Below, one piece after another: positions 42,487-50,372 of a DNA stretch of 64,000 nt. The translations under genes and the position numbers were made by a program. Location of the stretch: NCBI GenBank assembly GCA_023460855.1, contig JAEWOS010000020.1, forward strand, positions 85,832 through 149,831, given 5' to 3'. A model generated the notes under the pieces. It saw only the letters and a program-made list of their open reading frames with translations, made no database searches and had not been told where the DNA came from. Positions within the stretch are counted from its first letter, which is position 1; each line of letters begins with the position of its first letter. Source of the DNA: Bacteroidota bacterium. Its GTDB lineage: Bacteria; Bacteroidota; Bacteroidia; Flavobacteriales; Weeksellaceae.

Positions 42487-42876
42487 ATGAGTAAGCTGAA
42501 GTATGTGCGTCCTGTGATGTGGACCGAAAATATCCCGGAATCAATAGAGTTTTACACGCAAATTCTGGGATTTAATCTGGATGAATACAGTGAAGAATGG
42601 AACTGGGCGTCACTCTCAAAAGACGAAGTGGGAATAATGTTTGCTAAACCAAACAGGCATGAGGATTTCGGCAGAATCGGTTTTTCGGGATCATTTTATT
42701 TCAATGCAGATGATGTGGATGGTTTGTGGGAGCAGTTGAAAGACAAAGTGAAAGTCTGCTACGAGCCCGAAAACTTCGACTGGGGCATGAGGGAGTTTGC
42801 CATATACGATAATAACGGATATCTGCTGCAGTTTGGCCAGAATCTGGAAAAAAGTACCGGAATCACGGGTAATTAA
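42487..42876 (+). CDS. VOC family (bleomycin-resistance-like) protein
   Basis: 129 residues from the ATG at 42487; a TTG four codons upstream lies within the T run of the terminator and is rejected. KLKYVRPVMWTENIPESIEFYTQILGF and MREFAIYDNNGYLLQFGQNL mark the two halves of the VOC module. A Glu in REFAIYD and the earlier acidic residues could bind metal. Substrate unknown. The next gene starts 23 bases downstream. Confidence 0.87.
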   Translation: MSKLKYVRPVMWTENIPESIEFYTQILGFNLDEYSEEWNWASLSKDEVGIMFAKPNRHEDFGRIGFSGSFYFNADDVDGLWEQLKDKVKVCYEPENFDWGMREFAIYDNNGYLLQFGQNLEKSTGITGN

Positions 42877-42899
42877 GTAAATTTGAAAAATTTTTTTTG

Positions 42900-43922
42900 A
42901 TGAAGCGCAGACTAATCGCGGGCATATTCGCAGCAGTTTTTTTAATCGGATGTAATAAAGACAAGGAGATTCTTACGAATCTGAATGATTACAATATGGA
43001 AATGGAATCTACCGGTTACCATTTCGGAGATCCGATCAAACTGCCGGAAAATGTAACACAGCATGCAGAACGGATCACCATCAGTTTTGGCGATTCCGAA
43101 ACCGATCAGTTAACGGTGGATCCCAAATATTTTACGCTTGGTGATAACGCTGTAACATTTAACATTACCAAGAAAGGCGGTGAAGTTTTACAGCAGGACG
43201 CAGTAATTAATGTTTTTGCCAAAAATCCGGAAGCAGCGCTTACCTATTCTGTTGTACAGGAATATCCACATGATACGCAGAATTTCGTACAGGGCTTTCA
43301 GCTTGAAGGAAATACGATCTATGAAAGCGACGGACAAAACGGAACTTCAAAAATATTGAAGTATAATCTGGGAAGTACCACGCCGATTGCTTCTACGCCA
43401 CAGTCGCCGGAAGTATTCTCAGAAGGTGCCACAATTGTTGGCGATAAAGTTTATCAGCTCACCTGGCAGAATAAAAAAGGGTTTATTTACAATAAAGCAG
43501 ATTTAAGCCTGGTTTCCGAATTTCAGTATCCGAATGTATTAGGTGAAGGCTGGGGTTTAACTTACGACGGTAATAATTTAATTGCTTCAGATGGGAGCAA
43601 AAATCTGTATTTTCTGGATCCTGCAGATCCTTCCAAACTGGTTCGTTTTATTTCGGTCGCAGGCAATAAGCAGGCGTATGATCAGCTGAATGAGCTCGAA
43701 TATCATCAGGGATTTGTTTACGCGAACGTGTGGCAGCGACCTTTTATCCTAAAAATTGATCCGAAAAACGGGGAAGTGGTAGGGAAATTTGATTTTTCTG
43801 AACTTGCTAAGAAACATACCACCGGAAACGATGATGTTTTGAACGGTATAGCTTTCAAGGGAGACAATATGCTGGTTACCGGTAAGAACTGGCCGGCGAT
43901 TTATGAAGTGGAGATTAATTAG
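42900..43922 (+). CDS. Glutaminyl-peptide cyclotransferase, lipoprotein
   Basis: 340 residues from the ATG at 42900. Lipoprotein signal MKRRLIAGIFAAVFLIGC (Cys18). After an N-terminal beta domain (about 30-105), the second part is a five-bladed propeller of the plant/bacterial glutamine cyclotransferase family: YPHDTQNFVQGFQLEGNTIYESDGQNGTS, YQLTWQNKKGFIY, EGWGLTYDGNNLIASDGS, NELEYHQGFVYANVW and DVLNGIAFKGDNMLVTGKNWP. It makes N-terminal pyroglutamate on exported proteins. In Bacteroidota this fits the many secreted proteins with Gln after the signal peptide. Confidence 0.92.
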   Translation: MKRRLIAGIFAAVFLIGCNKDKEILTNLNDYNMEMESTGYHFGDPIKLPENVTQHAERITISFGDSETDQLTVDPKYFTLGDNAVTFNITKKGGEVLQQDAVINVFAKNPEAALTYSVVQEYPHDTQNFVQGFQLEGNTIYESDGQNGTSKILKYNLGSTTPIASTPQSPEVFSEGATIVGDKVYQLTWQNKKGFIYNKADLSLVSEFQYPNVLGEGWGLTYDGNNLIASDGSKNLYFLDPADPSKLVRFISVAGNKQAYDQLNELEYHQGFVYANVWQRPFILKIDPKNGEVVGKFDFSELAKKHTTGNDDVLNGIAFKGDNMLVTGKNWPAIYEVEIN

Positions 43923-43947
43923 GCCTGGTAATTTTAAATAGAAAAAA

Positions 43948-44715
43948 TTGAGGAACTGTATTGCCGGCTTATTGCTTTTTTTATTCTGTACAGTTCCTGC
44001 ACAGCGCAATATTTTTGAGGATTCCCTGAAACTCACAAATGTAACCGATTTTCTGGTAGACGATTACCGCAATTTTTATTTTTACAAGAAACAGAATTTC
44101 AGTCTTACCAAGTTCGATTCGCTCGGAAAACAAAAAGGAAGGCAGATGCTTACACTTCCGTTTAAGGTGCAGAATGTGCAGAATCCTATGAATATCGTGC
44201 TCTTTTCTGAAAACGCACAGGAAATCAGGTTTCTCGATCAGAATCTGAACGAAGTGCAGAAACTAGATCTGCGCAGATTCGGTTTTGTAAGAATGGCCTA
44301 CGCTGAAGACCTGCAGCAGATCTGGCTGTTGGATGAAAGTGCGCGCAGACTCGTACAGTATGATTTCCGGGCAGACAAAATCCGGAATTCCTATAGTTTT
44401 AATATCAGTTTTGAGGATATCAAGGATTTAATCGTTTTTGAACAGAACGTCTATGTCCTGCGCCGTTTGTCACTCGATATCTATGATTTTCAGTCGAATA
44501 TCCTTCATCAGTTACCGGTTGAAGAAGCCCGTAAACTTAGGCGCGAAAACGAACGTTTTTTCATTTTTACCGATAAAAATATTTCATTATTGAATTCCGG
44601 TTATGTGCTGCAGAACGTTTTTGAAGCAGCAAACGGCGGAATTGTGGATAAAAACTCGGCTGCTTTTTTTGAAGTCAGCAAAGACAAAGTCTATCTTTAC
44701 CCCATCATAAAATAG
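43948..44715 (+). CDS. Secreted propeller-like protein, function unknown
   Basis: 255 residues starting at TTG. The in-frame stop TAG nine bases upstream leaves TTG as the only start that keeps the signal peptide (MRNCIAGLLLFLFCTVPAQ). The mature part repeats short strand groups with DxxxxFYxY and similar patterns (NFYFYKKQNFSLTKFDSLGKQ, MRQI...IWLLDESARRLVQYDF), like an incomplete beta-propeller. It follows the glutaminyl cyclase by 25 bases and precedes the deoxynucleoside kinase by 51, so all three may be cotranscribed. No family could be named. Confidence 0.75.
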   Translation: MRNCIAGLLLFLFCTVPAQRNIFEDSLKLTNVTDFLVDDYRNFYFYKKQNFSLTKFDSLGKQKGRQMLTLPFKVQNVQNPMNIVLFSENAQEIRFLDQNLNEVQKLDLRRFGFVRMAYAEDLQQIWLLDESARRLVQYDFRADKIRNSYSFNISFEDIKDLIVFEQNVYVLRRLSLDIYDFQSNILHQLPVEEARKLRRENERFFIFTDKNISLLNSGYVLQNVFEAANGGIVDKNSAAFFEVSKDKVYLYPIIK

Positions 44716-44766
44716 CGGCAGATTCTTTTCTGTCCGTACCGCTTTTTCAAAATACATCAGCACATT

Positions 44767-45381
44767 ATGCATATCGCAATTACGGGAAATATTGGGGCAG
44801 GGAAAACGACGCTTACCACCATGCTCGCTAAACATTATGGCTGGGAAGCCCAGTTCGAAGATGTAGATCACAATCCGTATCTGGAAGATTTTTATTCCGA
44901 TATGAGCAAGTGGAGTTTTGCGCTGCAGATTTATTTTCTGGGTAGCCGTTTCCGCCAGGTGAAGGAAATCCGGGAAAGCGGTAAGAATATCATACAGGAC
45001 CGTACGATTTATGAAGATGCGCACATTTTTGCTGAGAACCTGTATGATATGAATCTGCTGTCAGAAAGGGATTTCAAAAATTATTTCTCGGTGTTTTCGC
45101 TCATGAAGGATTTCGTGTCTGCACCCGATTTGCTGATTTATCTGAAATCCGACGTTCCGAACCTCGTCAAGAAAATTTATAAGCGCGGCCGCGATTATGA
45201 AGCAAGTATTTCCATAGAATACCTTTCCAAGCTCAACCAAAAGTATGAAAAATGGATTTCCGACTATCAGGAAGGAAAGCTCCTTGTCATCGAAGTGGAT
45301 GAACTGGATTTTGTTGAAAAACCGGAAGATTTCGGATATATTCTGGAAAGAATTGAAGCAGAATTGCACGGATTGTTTTAA
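44767..45381 (+). CDS. Deoxynucleoside kinase
   Basis: 204 residues. P-loop GNIGAGKTTL at 7-16, the FEDVDHNPYLEDFY segment with a substrate-binding Glu, ERDR-like motif as IIQDRTIYEDAHIF, and LIYLKSDVPNLVKKIYKRGRDYE for the LID. These are the features of the dAK/dGK/dCK family that phosphorylates deoxynucleosides for salvage. The base specificity is not readable by eye. A 56-residue membrane peptide gene begins 17 bases after its stop. Confidence 0.93.
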   Translation: MHIAITGNIGAGKTTLTTMLAKHYGWEAQFEDVDHNPYLEDFYSDMSKWSFALQIYFLGSRFRQVKEIRESGKNIIQDRTIYEDAHIFAENLYDMNLLSERDFKNYFSVFSLMKDFVSAPDLLIYLKSDVPNLVKKIYKRGRDYEASISIEYLSKLNQKYEKWISDYQEGKLLVIEVDELDFVEKPEDFGYILERIEAELHGLF

Positions 45382-45398
45382 ATTTAGAAAAAAATATC

Positions 45399-45569
45399 AT
45401 GAGCATTGGTCCTTTTGAACAGGTTCCCTTTTTACTGTTTGCTGCAATTTTATATTTAATCCCGATAGTGCTGACGATTTACTGGATGGTTAAAATGCTG
45501 AAAAACTCCAATGAAACCGTACGTTTGAACCGGGAAATTCTGGAACATTTAAAAAGAAAAAATGATTAA
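45399..45569 (+). CDS. Small membrane protein, 56 residues
   Basis: ATG at 45399 opens a 56-codon frame: MSIGPFEQVPFLLFAAILYL, then IPIVLTIYWMVKML and a charged, coiled-coil-like tail (RLNREILEHLKRKND). One or two membrane helices cover residues 9-34. It begins 17 bases after the deoxynucleoside kinase stop on the same strand and is followed, after about 120 bases, by a strong terminator. The hydrophobic core plus charged tail and lack of alternatives on the other strand support a real gene. No function is known to me. Confidence 0.7.
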   Translation: MSIGPFEQVPFLLFAAILYLIPIVLTIYWMVKMLKNSNETVRLNREILEHLKRKND

Positions 45570-45687
45570 AGATCTGCACACTTATTCAGCGGCCGATTCT
45601 TATAAAAGGTTCCGTTGCAAAAACTGGCACTCTCTTGGAAAACGTTCGTTTTTTCATTGATAAATAGTTAATAATAAACTTTGATAA

Positions 45688-45726
45688 GAAAACCTCTGCA
45701 GGAAATTCTGGAGAGGTTTTCTTTTA
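45688..45726. terminator. Terminator between convergent units
   Basis: AAAACCTCT (45689-45697) pairs with AGAGGTTTT (45712-45720); inside, CAG pairs with CTG around a GAAATT loop. A T-rich tail follows on the plus strand and an A-rich run on the other side. It can serve the kinase unit and the convergent HAEPLYID gene. Confidence 0.8.
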
Positions 45727-45742
45727 CAGGTTAAATTCTGTT

Positions 45743-46600
45743 TTATTTATGATGTCCAGGTTCCCAGATCAGCCGCACAAACGAACTCAGCCGTTCATGC
45801 TCACGACTTACCGGAATTCCTGCTACAATGCCTATCAGGAGGTTTTCTGCGATTCCAAGTCTCATTTGCGGTCTCATCACCATATCGAAGTTGCCCCGGT
45901 CAATCGATTTATTGAATTCTACCCCGATAAAATTTCTCGTCCCGGTAATCATATAGTGAAAACTGGAATTGATATCATAGGTTGTATGAACCGTACTGCT
46001 GCGGAAATGCTGCTCAATTTTTGGACCGGTATATAAAAGCGAATGAAAATTATTTCCCCACCTTTTGGCAATCACAAAAAAGGGATTGTACGTGTTTCCG
46101 GTAATCAGCGGCTGGCCGAAATTTCTGAAATCGCTCAGTTCCAGTTCATTGATGTAACCCAGAGCCATTGAAGTTGCCGCAGGTTCATTTACAAAAAATG
46201 ACCACTGTGCTGCCAGTTTGATGCTGTTCAAGCTGTTGGACGGAATGAAACGGCGCTCAGTTCCTGCAACAGGCGAATAAAAGGTAAACGGAAGTTCAAT
46301 TTCCAGTCCGAGACGGTCAATTGGCGCCCATTCATATTCGATTAATGCTTCATATGAGTCGAAACGGTTATTGTCCGTAATGCCAAATCCGAGGTTCCAT
46401 TCTTTCTCGCCTTTTCTTGCTCCGAGATCTCGTATCAGATCGATATACAGCGGTTCCGCATGGAGAACTTTATCGGGTTCGCGGCTGTTTTCAACCTGTT
46501 GAATGTAGAGACTGTCTTTATGTGCATCATCGGTTTGGGCAGAGATGCTTTGAAATACTGTCAGAAATAACATTGACAGCAAAAATTTGTTAAATTTCAT
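45743..46600 (-). CDS. HAEPLYID family exported protein
   Basis: 285 residues from the ATG at 46600; the frame continues 17 residues upstream without support. Signal peptide MKFNKFLLSMLFLTVFQSISAQ. The motif KVLHAEPLYIDLIRDLGARK names the family, which is found in Bacteroidota. The rest looks like an outer-membrane beta-barrel, with alternating strands such as EYEWAPIDRLGLEIELPFTF and IKLAAQWSFFV, ending in SSFVRLIWEP. It is followed upstream by a gene for a 128-residue helper-like protein, 78 bases away. No transport or enzyme role is established. Confidence 0.82.
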   Translation of the reverse strand: MKFNKFLLSMLFLTVFQSISAQTDDAHKDSLYIQQVENSREPDKVLHAEPLYIDLIRDLGARKGEKEWNLGFGITDNNRFDSYEALIEYEWAPIDRLGLEIELPFTFYSPVAGTERRFIPSNSLNSIKLAAQWSFFVNEPAATSMALGYINELELSDFRNFGQPLITGNTYNPFFVIAKRWGNNFHSLLYTGPKIEQHFRSSTVHTTYDINSSFHYMITGTRNFIGVEFNKSIDRGNFDMVMRPQMRLGIAENLLIGIVAGIPVSREHERLSSFVRLIWEPGHHK

Positions 46601-46678
46601 TATGTTTGATTTGATTAAATTATGAAGTAAGTCCAGGGATAGAAAAACCATGGATTGTTTCAGGTGCGTTTAAACAAA

Positions 46679-47065
46679 TCAAATATTGGGTGGTGGGCTG
46701 TCGTTCGAAAGAAAGCCGGAATTCAGGCCGGCATCGTAACGTTTAAAAATGCCGGAGATTTCAGAAAATGAAATAACGCGCTGTGTATTCTCGCCGTTCA
46801 AAGAGAACAGAATTTCAAACTTCAGGTTTTTCTTCAGGTTGTGTTCTTCCGTATCACTGTCTTCCTGTTCTGTAATCGCGTTTTCGTAGCCCAGAATTTT
46901 TTCAACAAAAATTTCAATGATACTTTCCTGATCATTGTAGGATAAATTTTCGCTGATGTTTTGCGGGAACGGATCGGTTGTATCTGCAACGAGATTCAGC
47001 ATGTAAAAACCCATGAAAATCCACAGGAATTTTGAAAAGGTGCTGTTTCTCAGATGTGCAATCAT
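46679..47065 (-). CDS. Small protein encoded next to the HAEPLYID gene
   Basis: 128 residues. An N-terminal hydrophobic stretch (FSKFLWIFMGFYMLNLVA) could be a signal peptide or anchor. The next part is acidic (DTTDPFPQNISENLSYNDQESIIEIFVEKILGYENAI). The C-terminal end is Pro/Asn-rich (SNDSPPPNI). I do not recognise the family. The start of the HAEPLYID gene lies 78 bases downstream on the same strand, so the pair is probably an operon. Confidence 0.65.
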   Translation of the reverse strand: MIAHLRNSTFSKFLWIFMGFYMLNLVADTTDPFPQNISENLSYNDQESIIEIFVEKILGYENAITEQEDSDTEEHNLKKNLKFEILFSLNGENTQRVISFSEISGIFKRYDAGLNSGFLSNDSPPPNI

Positions 47066-47172
47066 CGCGCAAAAATAAAATAATTTTCAACAATGACAGA
47101 TTTGTTCTGTATTGCCCGGGTTGACTGAATAATGGAAATCTGAAAGTAAGAAATGTAATTCTGAAAGTTTCT

Positions 47173-47188
47173 AACCAAAACATTGGTT
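47173..47188. promoter_or_regulatory. Inverted repeat AACCAA-N4-TTGGTT at the arsC-like promoter
   Basis: Perfect 6-base arms lie directly upstream of, and touch, the -7 box of the ArsC-like gene. The position is right for an operator. Short arms make chance possible. Confidence 0.4.
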
Positions 47189-47195
47189 ATCTTTG
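47188..47195 (+). promoter_or_regulatory. -7 box (TATCTTTG) giving a leaderless arsC-like message
   Basis: TATCTTTG ends only 3 bases before the ATG at 47199. With the usual spacing transcription would start at or within a few bases of the start codon. Confidence 0.5.
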
Positions 47196-47198
47196 AGC

Positions 47199-47543
47199 AT
47201 GGTAAAGGTACTTCATAACAATTCCTGCTCGAAATCGCGTGCAATTCTGGAATATCTCGATGAAAATGGTGTTCCGTTTGAAGTAATCGATTTTGTGCAG
47301 AATCCTTTGTCGATTCTGGAAATAAAAACCGTCCTGAAAAAACTCGGGATGGAAGTCCACGAAATTATCCGGAAAAATGATCCTTTGTTTAAAGAAAAAT
47401 TTGCTGATAAACAGCTCACAGATGAAGAATGGATGCAGGTTCTGATTGATTATCCGCAACTGATGCAAAGGCCCATCCTGGTAAAATCGTCGATGGCAAT
47501 GATCGGAAGACCAATTGAGAATGTAAAATATTTTATTGAATAA
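47199..47543 (+). CDS. ArsC/Spx-family reductase-like protein
   Basis: 114 residues from the ATG at 47199; the TTG at 47193 overlaps the promoter box. The glutaredoxin-like fold has the active-site segment HNNSCSKSRAIL, with a single Cys like arsenate reductase ArsC. RPILVKSSMAMIGRP is the matching C-terminal segment with the conserved Arg. Many flavobacterial members are not adjacent to ars genes, and none are here, so arsenate reduction is uncertain. Convergent with a rhodanese gene across a shared terminator. Confidence 0.85.
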   Translation: MVKVLHNNSCSKSRAILEYLDENGVPFEVIDFVQNPLSILEIKTVLKKLGMEVHEIIRKNDPLFKEKFADKQLTDEEWMQVLIDYPQLMQRPILVKSSMAMIGRPIENVKYFIE

Positions 47544-47577
47544 AAATGCCGTCACAAATTTGCGACGGCATTTCTTT
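47544..47577. terminator. Bidirectional terminator
   Basis: AAATGCCGTC (47544-47553) pairs with GACGGCATTT (47564-47573) around a 10-base loop, with A and T tracts on both sides. It separates the convergent ArsC-like and rhodanese genes. Confidence 0.85.
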
Positions 47578-47864
47578 TATCTGTTTTCGAGCATGGACCG
47601 CACATCAGCAAATCCGCCGCCGTTATAGCCGTTTTCCAGACCCTGCGATTGCAGATAGTCCAGCGCTTTACCGCTCCGGTTTCCGCTTCTGCAGAACAGA
47701 ATGACCGGTTTTCCGGTGTTTAAAATTTCATCTTTACGTTCTTCTATTTCGCCCAGCGGAATATTTTTTGCACCTTGCACTTCGCCGTCAACCATTAGCT
47801 CCATCGGTTCGCGAACGTCGATTAATTCGTAGTTACCTTTCTGTAACACTTCCTGAACATCCAT
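47577..47864 (-). CDS. Rhodanese-like domain protein
   Basis: 95 residues, one rhodanese domain. YELIDVREPMELMVDGEVQGAKNIPLGEI forms the front half, and the catalytic loop is FCRSGNRSG with the sulfur-carrying Cys. The tail contains ENGYNGGGFADVRSM. Single-domain cytoplasmic rhodaneses move sulfane sulfur to acceptors such as cyanide or thiols. The physiological acceptor is unknown. Convergent with the ArsC-like gene. Confidence 0.9.
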   Translation of the reverse strand: MDVQEVLQKGNYELIDVREPMELMVDGEVQGAKNIPLGEIEERKDEILNTGKPVILFCRSGNRSGKALDYLQSQGLENGYNGGGFADVRSMLENR

Positions 47865-47925
47865 TTTAATTAATTTTAGAATTAAGAATCGCGGCTGTTA
47901 CCGCTGACACAAATTTAGAAATTAT

Positions 47926-47933
47926 TAGTTTTG
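47926..47933 (+). promoter_or_regulatory. -7 box (TAGTTTTG) of queG
   Basis: TAGTTTTG ends 9 bases before the queG ATG at 47943, giving a very short or absent leader. It also overlaps the TTG at 47931 that would be the longest start, which argues against that start. Confidence 0.5.
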
Positions 47934-47942
47934 CCCGCAACC

Positions 47943-48884
47943 ATGTCGAATGCAGAAAAATACGCGCAGATAATCAAGGAGAAAGCCGGAAAGTTTGGCT
48001 TTCAGAACTGCGGTATTTCGAAAGCAGGATTTTTGGAAGAGGATGCGCGCGCGCTGGACAATTTCCTGCGCAGGAATTACCACGGCGAAATGAGCTACAT
48101 GGAAAATCACTATGATAAAAGGCTCGACCCGAGATTACTGCTTGAAGGTGCAAAATCCGTGATTTCGCTTTCCTATAATTATTTTCCTAAGCAGATAATT
48201 CCGGAGAAAAATAACTACAAAATCTCCAAGTACGCCTACGGTAAAGATTATCACGAAACCATCAAAGAAATTCTGCGCAATATGATGGCAGAACTTACCG
48301 CTGAGATTGGCGATTTCGGTTTCAGAATATTTGTTGATTCGGCGCCGGTACTGGAGAGAAGCTGGGCCCGAAAATCCGGAATAGGATGGGTTGGTAAAAA
48401 TGCAAACCTGATTACGAAGCAATCCGGGTCTTTTTATTTCCTGGCGGAAATAATAAGTGATCTGGATCTGGTCATTGATTTTCCTGTTGCCGATCACTGC
48501 GGAAGCTGTACACGCTGCATTGATTCTTGTCCTACAGACGCTATTGTAACTGATAAAATTATTGACGGAAGTAAATGTATTTCCTACGCAACCATTGAAC
48601 TAAAAAACGAAATACCGGATTTTTTTCAGGGTAAAATGGAAGACTGGATTTTTGGGTGCGATATTTGCCAGGATGTCTGTCCGTGGAACCGTTTTGCTGC
48701 GCCGCATCATCAGCCTGCTTTCGAACCGAATGATAGTCTGCTGAATTTCAGGAAGGAAGAGTGGGAGGAACTGACGCAGGATATTTTCTCGGAAATATTC
48801 CGTAAGTCTGCGGTAAAAAGGACGAAATTTTCGGGTTTGAAGCGTAACATTGAAATGATCTCGAAAACAGATCAGGAGAATTAG
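47943..48884 (+). CDS. queG: Epoxyqueuosine reductase
   Basis: 313 residues from the ATG at 47943. It carries the cobalamin-dependent reductase domain (KYAYGKDYHETIKEILRNMM, RSWARKSGIGWVGKNANLI) and two [4Fe-4S] motifs, CGSCTRCIDSCPTDAI near 186-201 and CDICQDVCPWN near 240-250. It reduces epoxyqueuosine to queuosine in the anticodon of Asn, Asp, His and Tyr tRNAs. The C-terminal HEAT-like part is short in this group. A single-gene unit. Confidence 0.96.
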   Translation: MSNAEKYAQIIKEKAGKFGFQNCGISKAGFLEEDARALDNFLRRNYHGEMSYMENHYDKRLDPRLLLEGAKSVISLSYNYFPKQIIPEKNNYKISKYAYGKDYHETIKEILRNMMAELTAEIGDFGFRIFVDSAPVLERSWARKSGIGWVGKNANLITKQSGSFYFLAEIISDLDLVIDFPVADHCGSCTRCIDSCPTDAIVTDKIIDGSKCISYATIELKNEIPDFFQGKMEDWIFGCDICQDVCPWNRFAAPHHQPAFEPNDSLLNFRKEEWEELTQDIFSEIFRKSAVKRTKFSGLKRNIEMISKTDQEN

Positions 48885-49145
48885 GGGGACAAAATCCTGC
48901 GCCTGTTTGCAGGCGAAATAAAAGGAAGAATTATTAAGTACCGCTTTGTGCGGATTGAAGCTCTTTTTAGTGTCTTTTTTGGGACCTTTTTGGAGCTACT
49001 TTTACACGGATTTTAATTCTTTTCTGTGATTTTGTGTTTTTACGCATATTTAAATCAGTATTTCGCTTTTAAATTTATCAAATCAGGATAAAACCACCAA
49101 ATTTTTTGCCAGTTTTTTTTAGCTGGAAAAACATATATTTAAATC
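48885..49145. other. Longest gene-free stretch
   Basis: 261 bases without a credible ORF on either strand. It holds a small hairpin CGCCTG-TTTG-CAGGCG (48900-48915), another small one (CCGC...GCGG, about 48943-48955), and AT-rich runs after that. A pair of complementary words, GAAGCTC near 48960 and GAGCTAC near 48993, may enclose a T-rich loop. I find no promoter box that fits the consensus exactly. Confidence 0.5.
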
Positions 49146-49823
49146 ATGAAAAAAACGCTGAAAATCGTGTTAAAAGTATTGGGGGCAATTCTCGGCATTT
49201 CTGCCATTTATGGAATTTTTGCCCTGATTACGGAACGGATTCCTGTGCAGGCAGAAGCTACGCCTGAACCCAAAGTTCTGAAAGGTTTTATCAGCACCAA
49301 CGGCGTTCATACTGATCTTGTTTTTCCCATAAAAACGCAGTGGATTGACTGGAGCGAGAAATTTCCATTTGAAAATACCATCTCCAAACGCACCGATCAC
49401 CAGTATATCTCGATAGGCTGGGGCGACAAAGGTTTCTATCTGGAAACTCCGACCTGGGACGATCTTAAATTTTCTACAGCATTCGAAGCGGCGTTCTGGC
49501 TTGGTGACGCTGCGGTACATGCTACATATTACGATGATATGAAAGAAGGAAAAGATGTGAAGGCCATCATGCTTACGGAAAGACAGTATCTTGAATTAAT
49601 TGCATTCATCGATGAGAGTCTCGATAAGGATGAGGACGGAAATTATATTGTGATTCAAACCAATGCACAGTACGGAAAGGATGACGCTTTTTATGAAGCC
49701 AAAGGAAAATACAGCCTGTTTCACACGTGCAATACCTGGACGAATAACGGACTGAAAGAAGGCGGCCAAAAAGCTGCGCTCTGGGCCGGGACTGATACCG
49801 GAATTCTGCGTCATTACGAATAA
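49146..49823 (+). CDS. DUF2459/TIGR02117 family protein
   Basis: 225 residues with one N-terminal membrane segment (LKIVLKVLGAILGISAIYGIF). The body contains ISTNGVHTDLVFPIKTQ, ISIGWGDKGFYLETPTW, AAFWLGDAAVHATYYDD and LFHTCNTWTNNGLKEGG, which are hallmarks of DUF2459. The conserved His and Cys (HTCNTW) suggest a papain-like or NlpC-like hydrolase fold, but that is inference. The gene precedes a phospholipase D-like gene by 12 bases. Confidence 0.85.
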   Translation: MKKTLKIVLKVLGAILGISAIYGIFALITERIPVQAEATPEPKVLKGFISTNGVHTDLVFPIKTQWIDWSEKFPFENTISKRTDHQYISIGWGDKGFYLETPTWDDLKFSTAFEAAFWLGDAAVHATYYDDMKEGKDVKAIMLTERQYLELIAFIDESLDKDEDGNYIVIQTNAQYGKDDAFYEAKGKYSLFHTCNTWTNNGLKEGGQKAALWAGTDTGILRHYE

Positions 49824-49835
49824 ATAAACCCGGTT

Positions 49836-50357
49836 TTGATTTCCTATATTTCTAATGCAGCGCACTATGAAAGAATCGTGCGAAAATCCCTGGATGTGAA
49901 AACGCATTTGTGGATCGGCACAGCAGATATTAAAGACCTCTATGTTCAAGACGGATTGCAGGGAAGCACACCTTATCTTTCAGCACTGAACAGACTGCTG
50001 CAGAGAAAAGTGGAAGTGAAGATTCTGTGCGCAAAAACGCCGGGCGAAAATTTTCAGCGTGATCTGAAGAAGTTTCCTCTTTTGTACAAACATCTGGAAC
50101 TGGTTAAATGTCTACGCGTTCACTTTAAACTTTTCATATTTGATTTGAATGAAGTATATATCGGATCTGCAAATCTTACGGGTGCAGGAATTGGTATGAA
50201 ATCTAAAAACAAACGAAATTTCGAGGCAGGTATTCTAACGGATGAAGCAGTGCTTGTCGAACAGGCAATCAATCAGTTCGATGAAGTCTGGAATGGCAGC
50301 ATGTGCACTGCCTGTCAGAGAAAAGAATTTTGTGAAATGCCGATCAGCAATATGTGA
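49836..50357 (+). CDS. Phospholipase D-like domain protein (single HKD)
   Basis: 173 residues starting at TTG. One PLD-type motif is present as VHFKLFIFDLNEVYIGSANL, with H-x-K, a conserved Asp and GSANLTGAG after it. Family enzymes need two motifs, so a single-motif protein should act as a dimer, as for Nuc-type nucleases. A C-terminal CTACQRKEFC could bind zinc. Such proteins often work as nucleases or DNA-linked ligases. Start assignment is uncertain. It is 12 bases after the DUF2459 gene. Confidence 0.78.
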   Translation: MISYISNAAHYERIVRKSLDVKTHLWIGTADIKDLYVQDGLQGSTPYLSALNRLLQRKVEVKILCAKTPGENFQRDLKKFPLLYKHLELVKCLRVHFKLFIFDLNEVYIGSANLTGAGIGMKSKNKRNFEAGILTDEAVLVEQAINQFDEVWNGSMCTACQRKEFCEMPISNM

Positions 50358-50372
50358 ATAACGTTGCTATCG

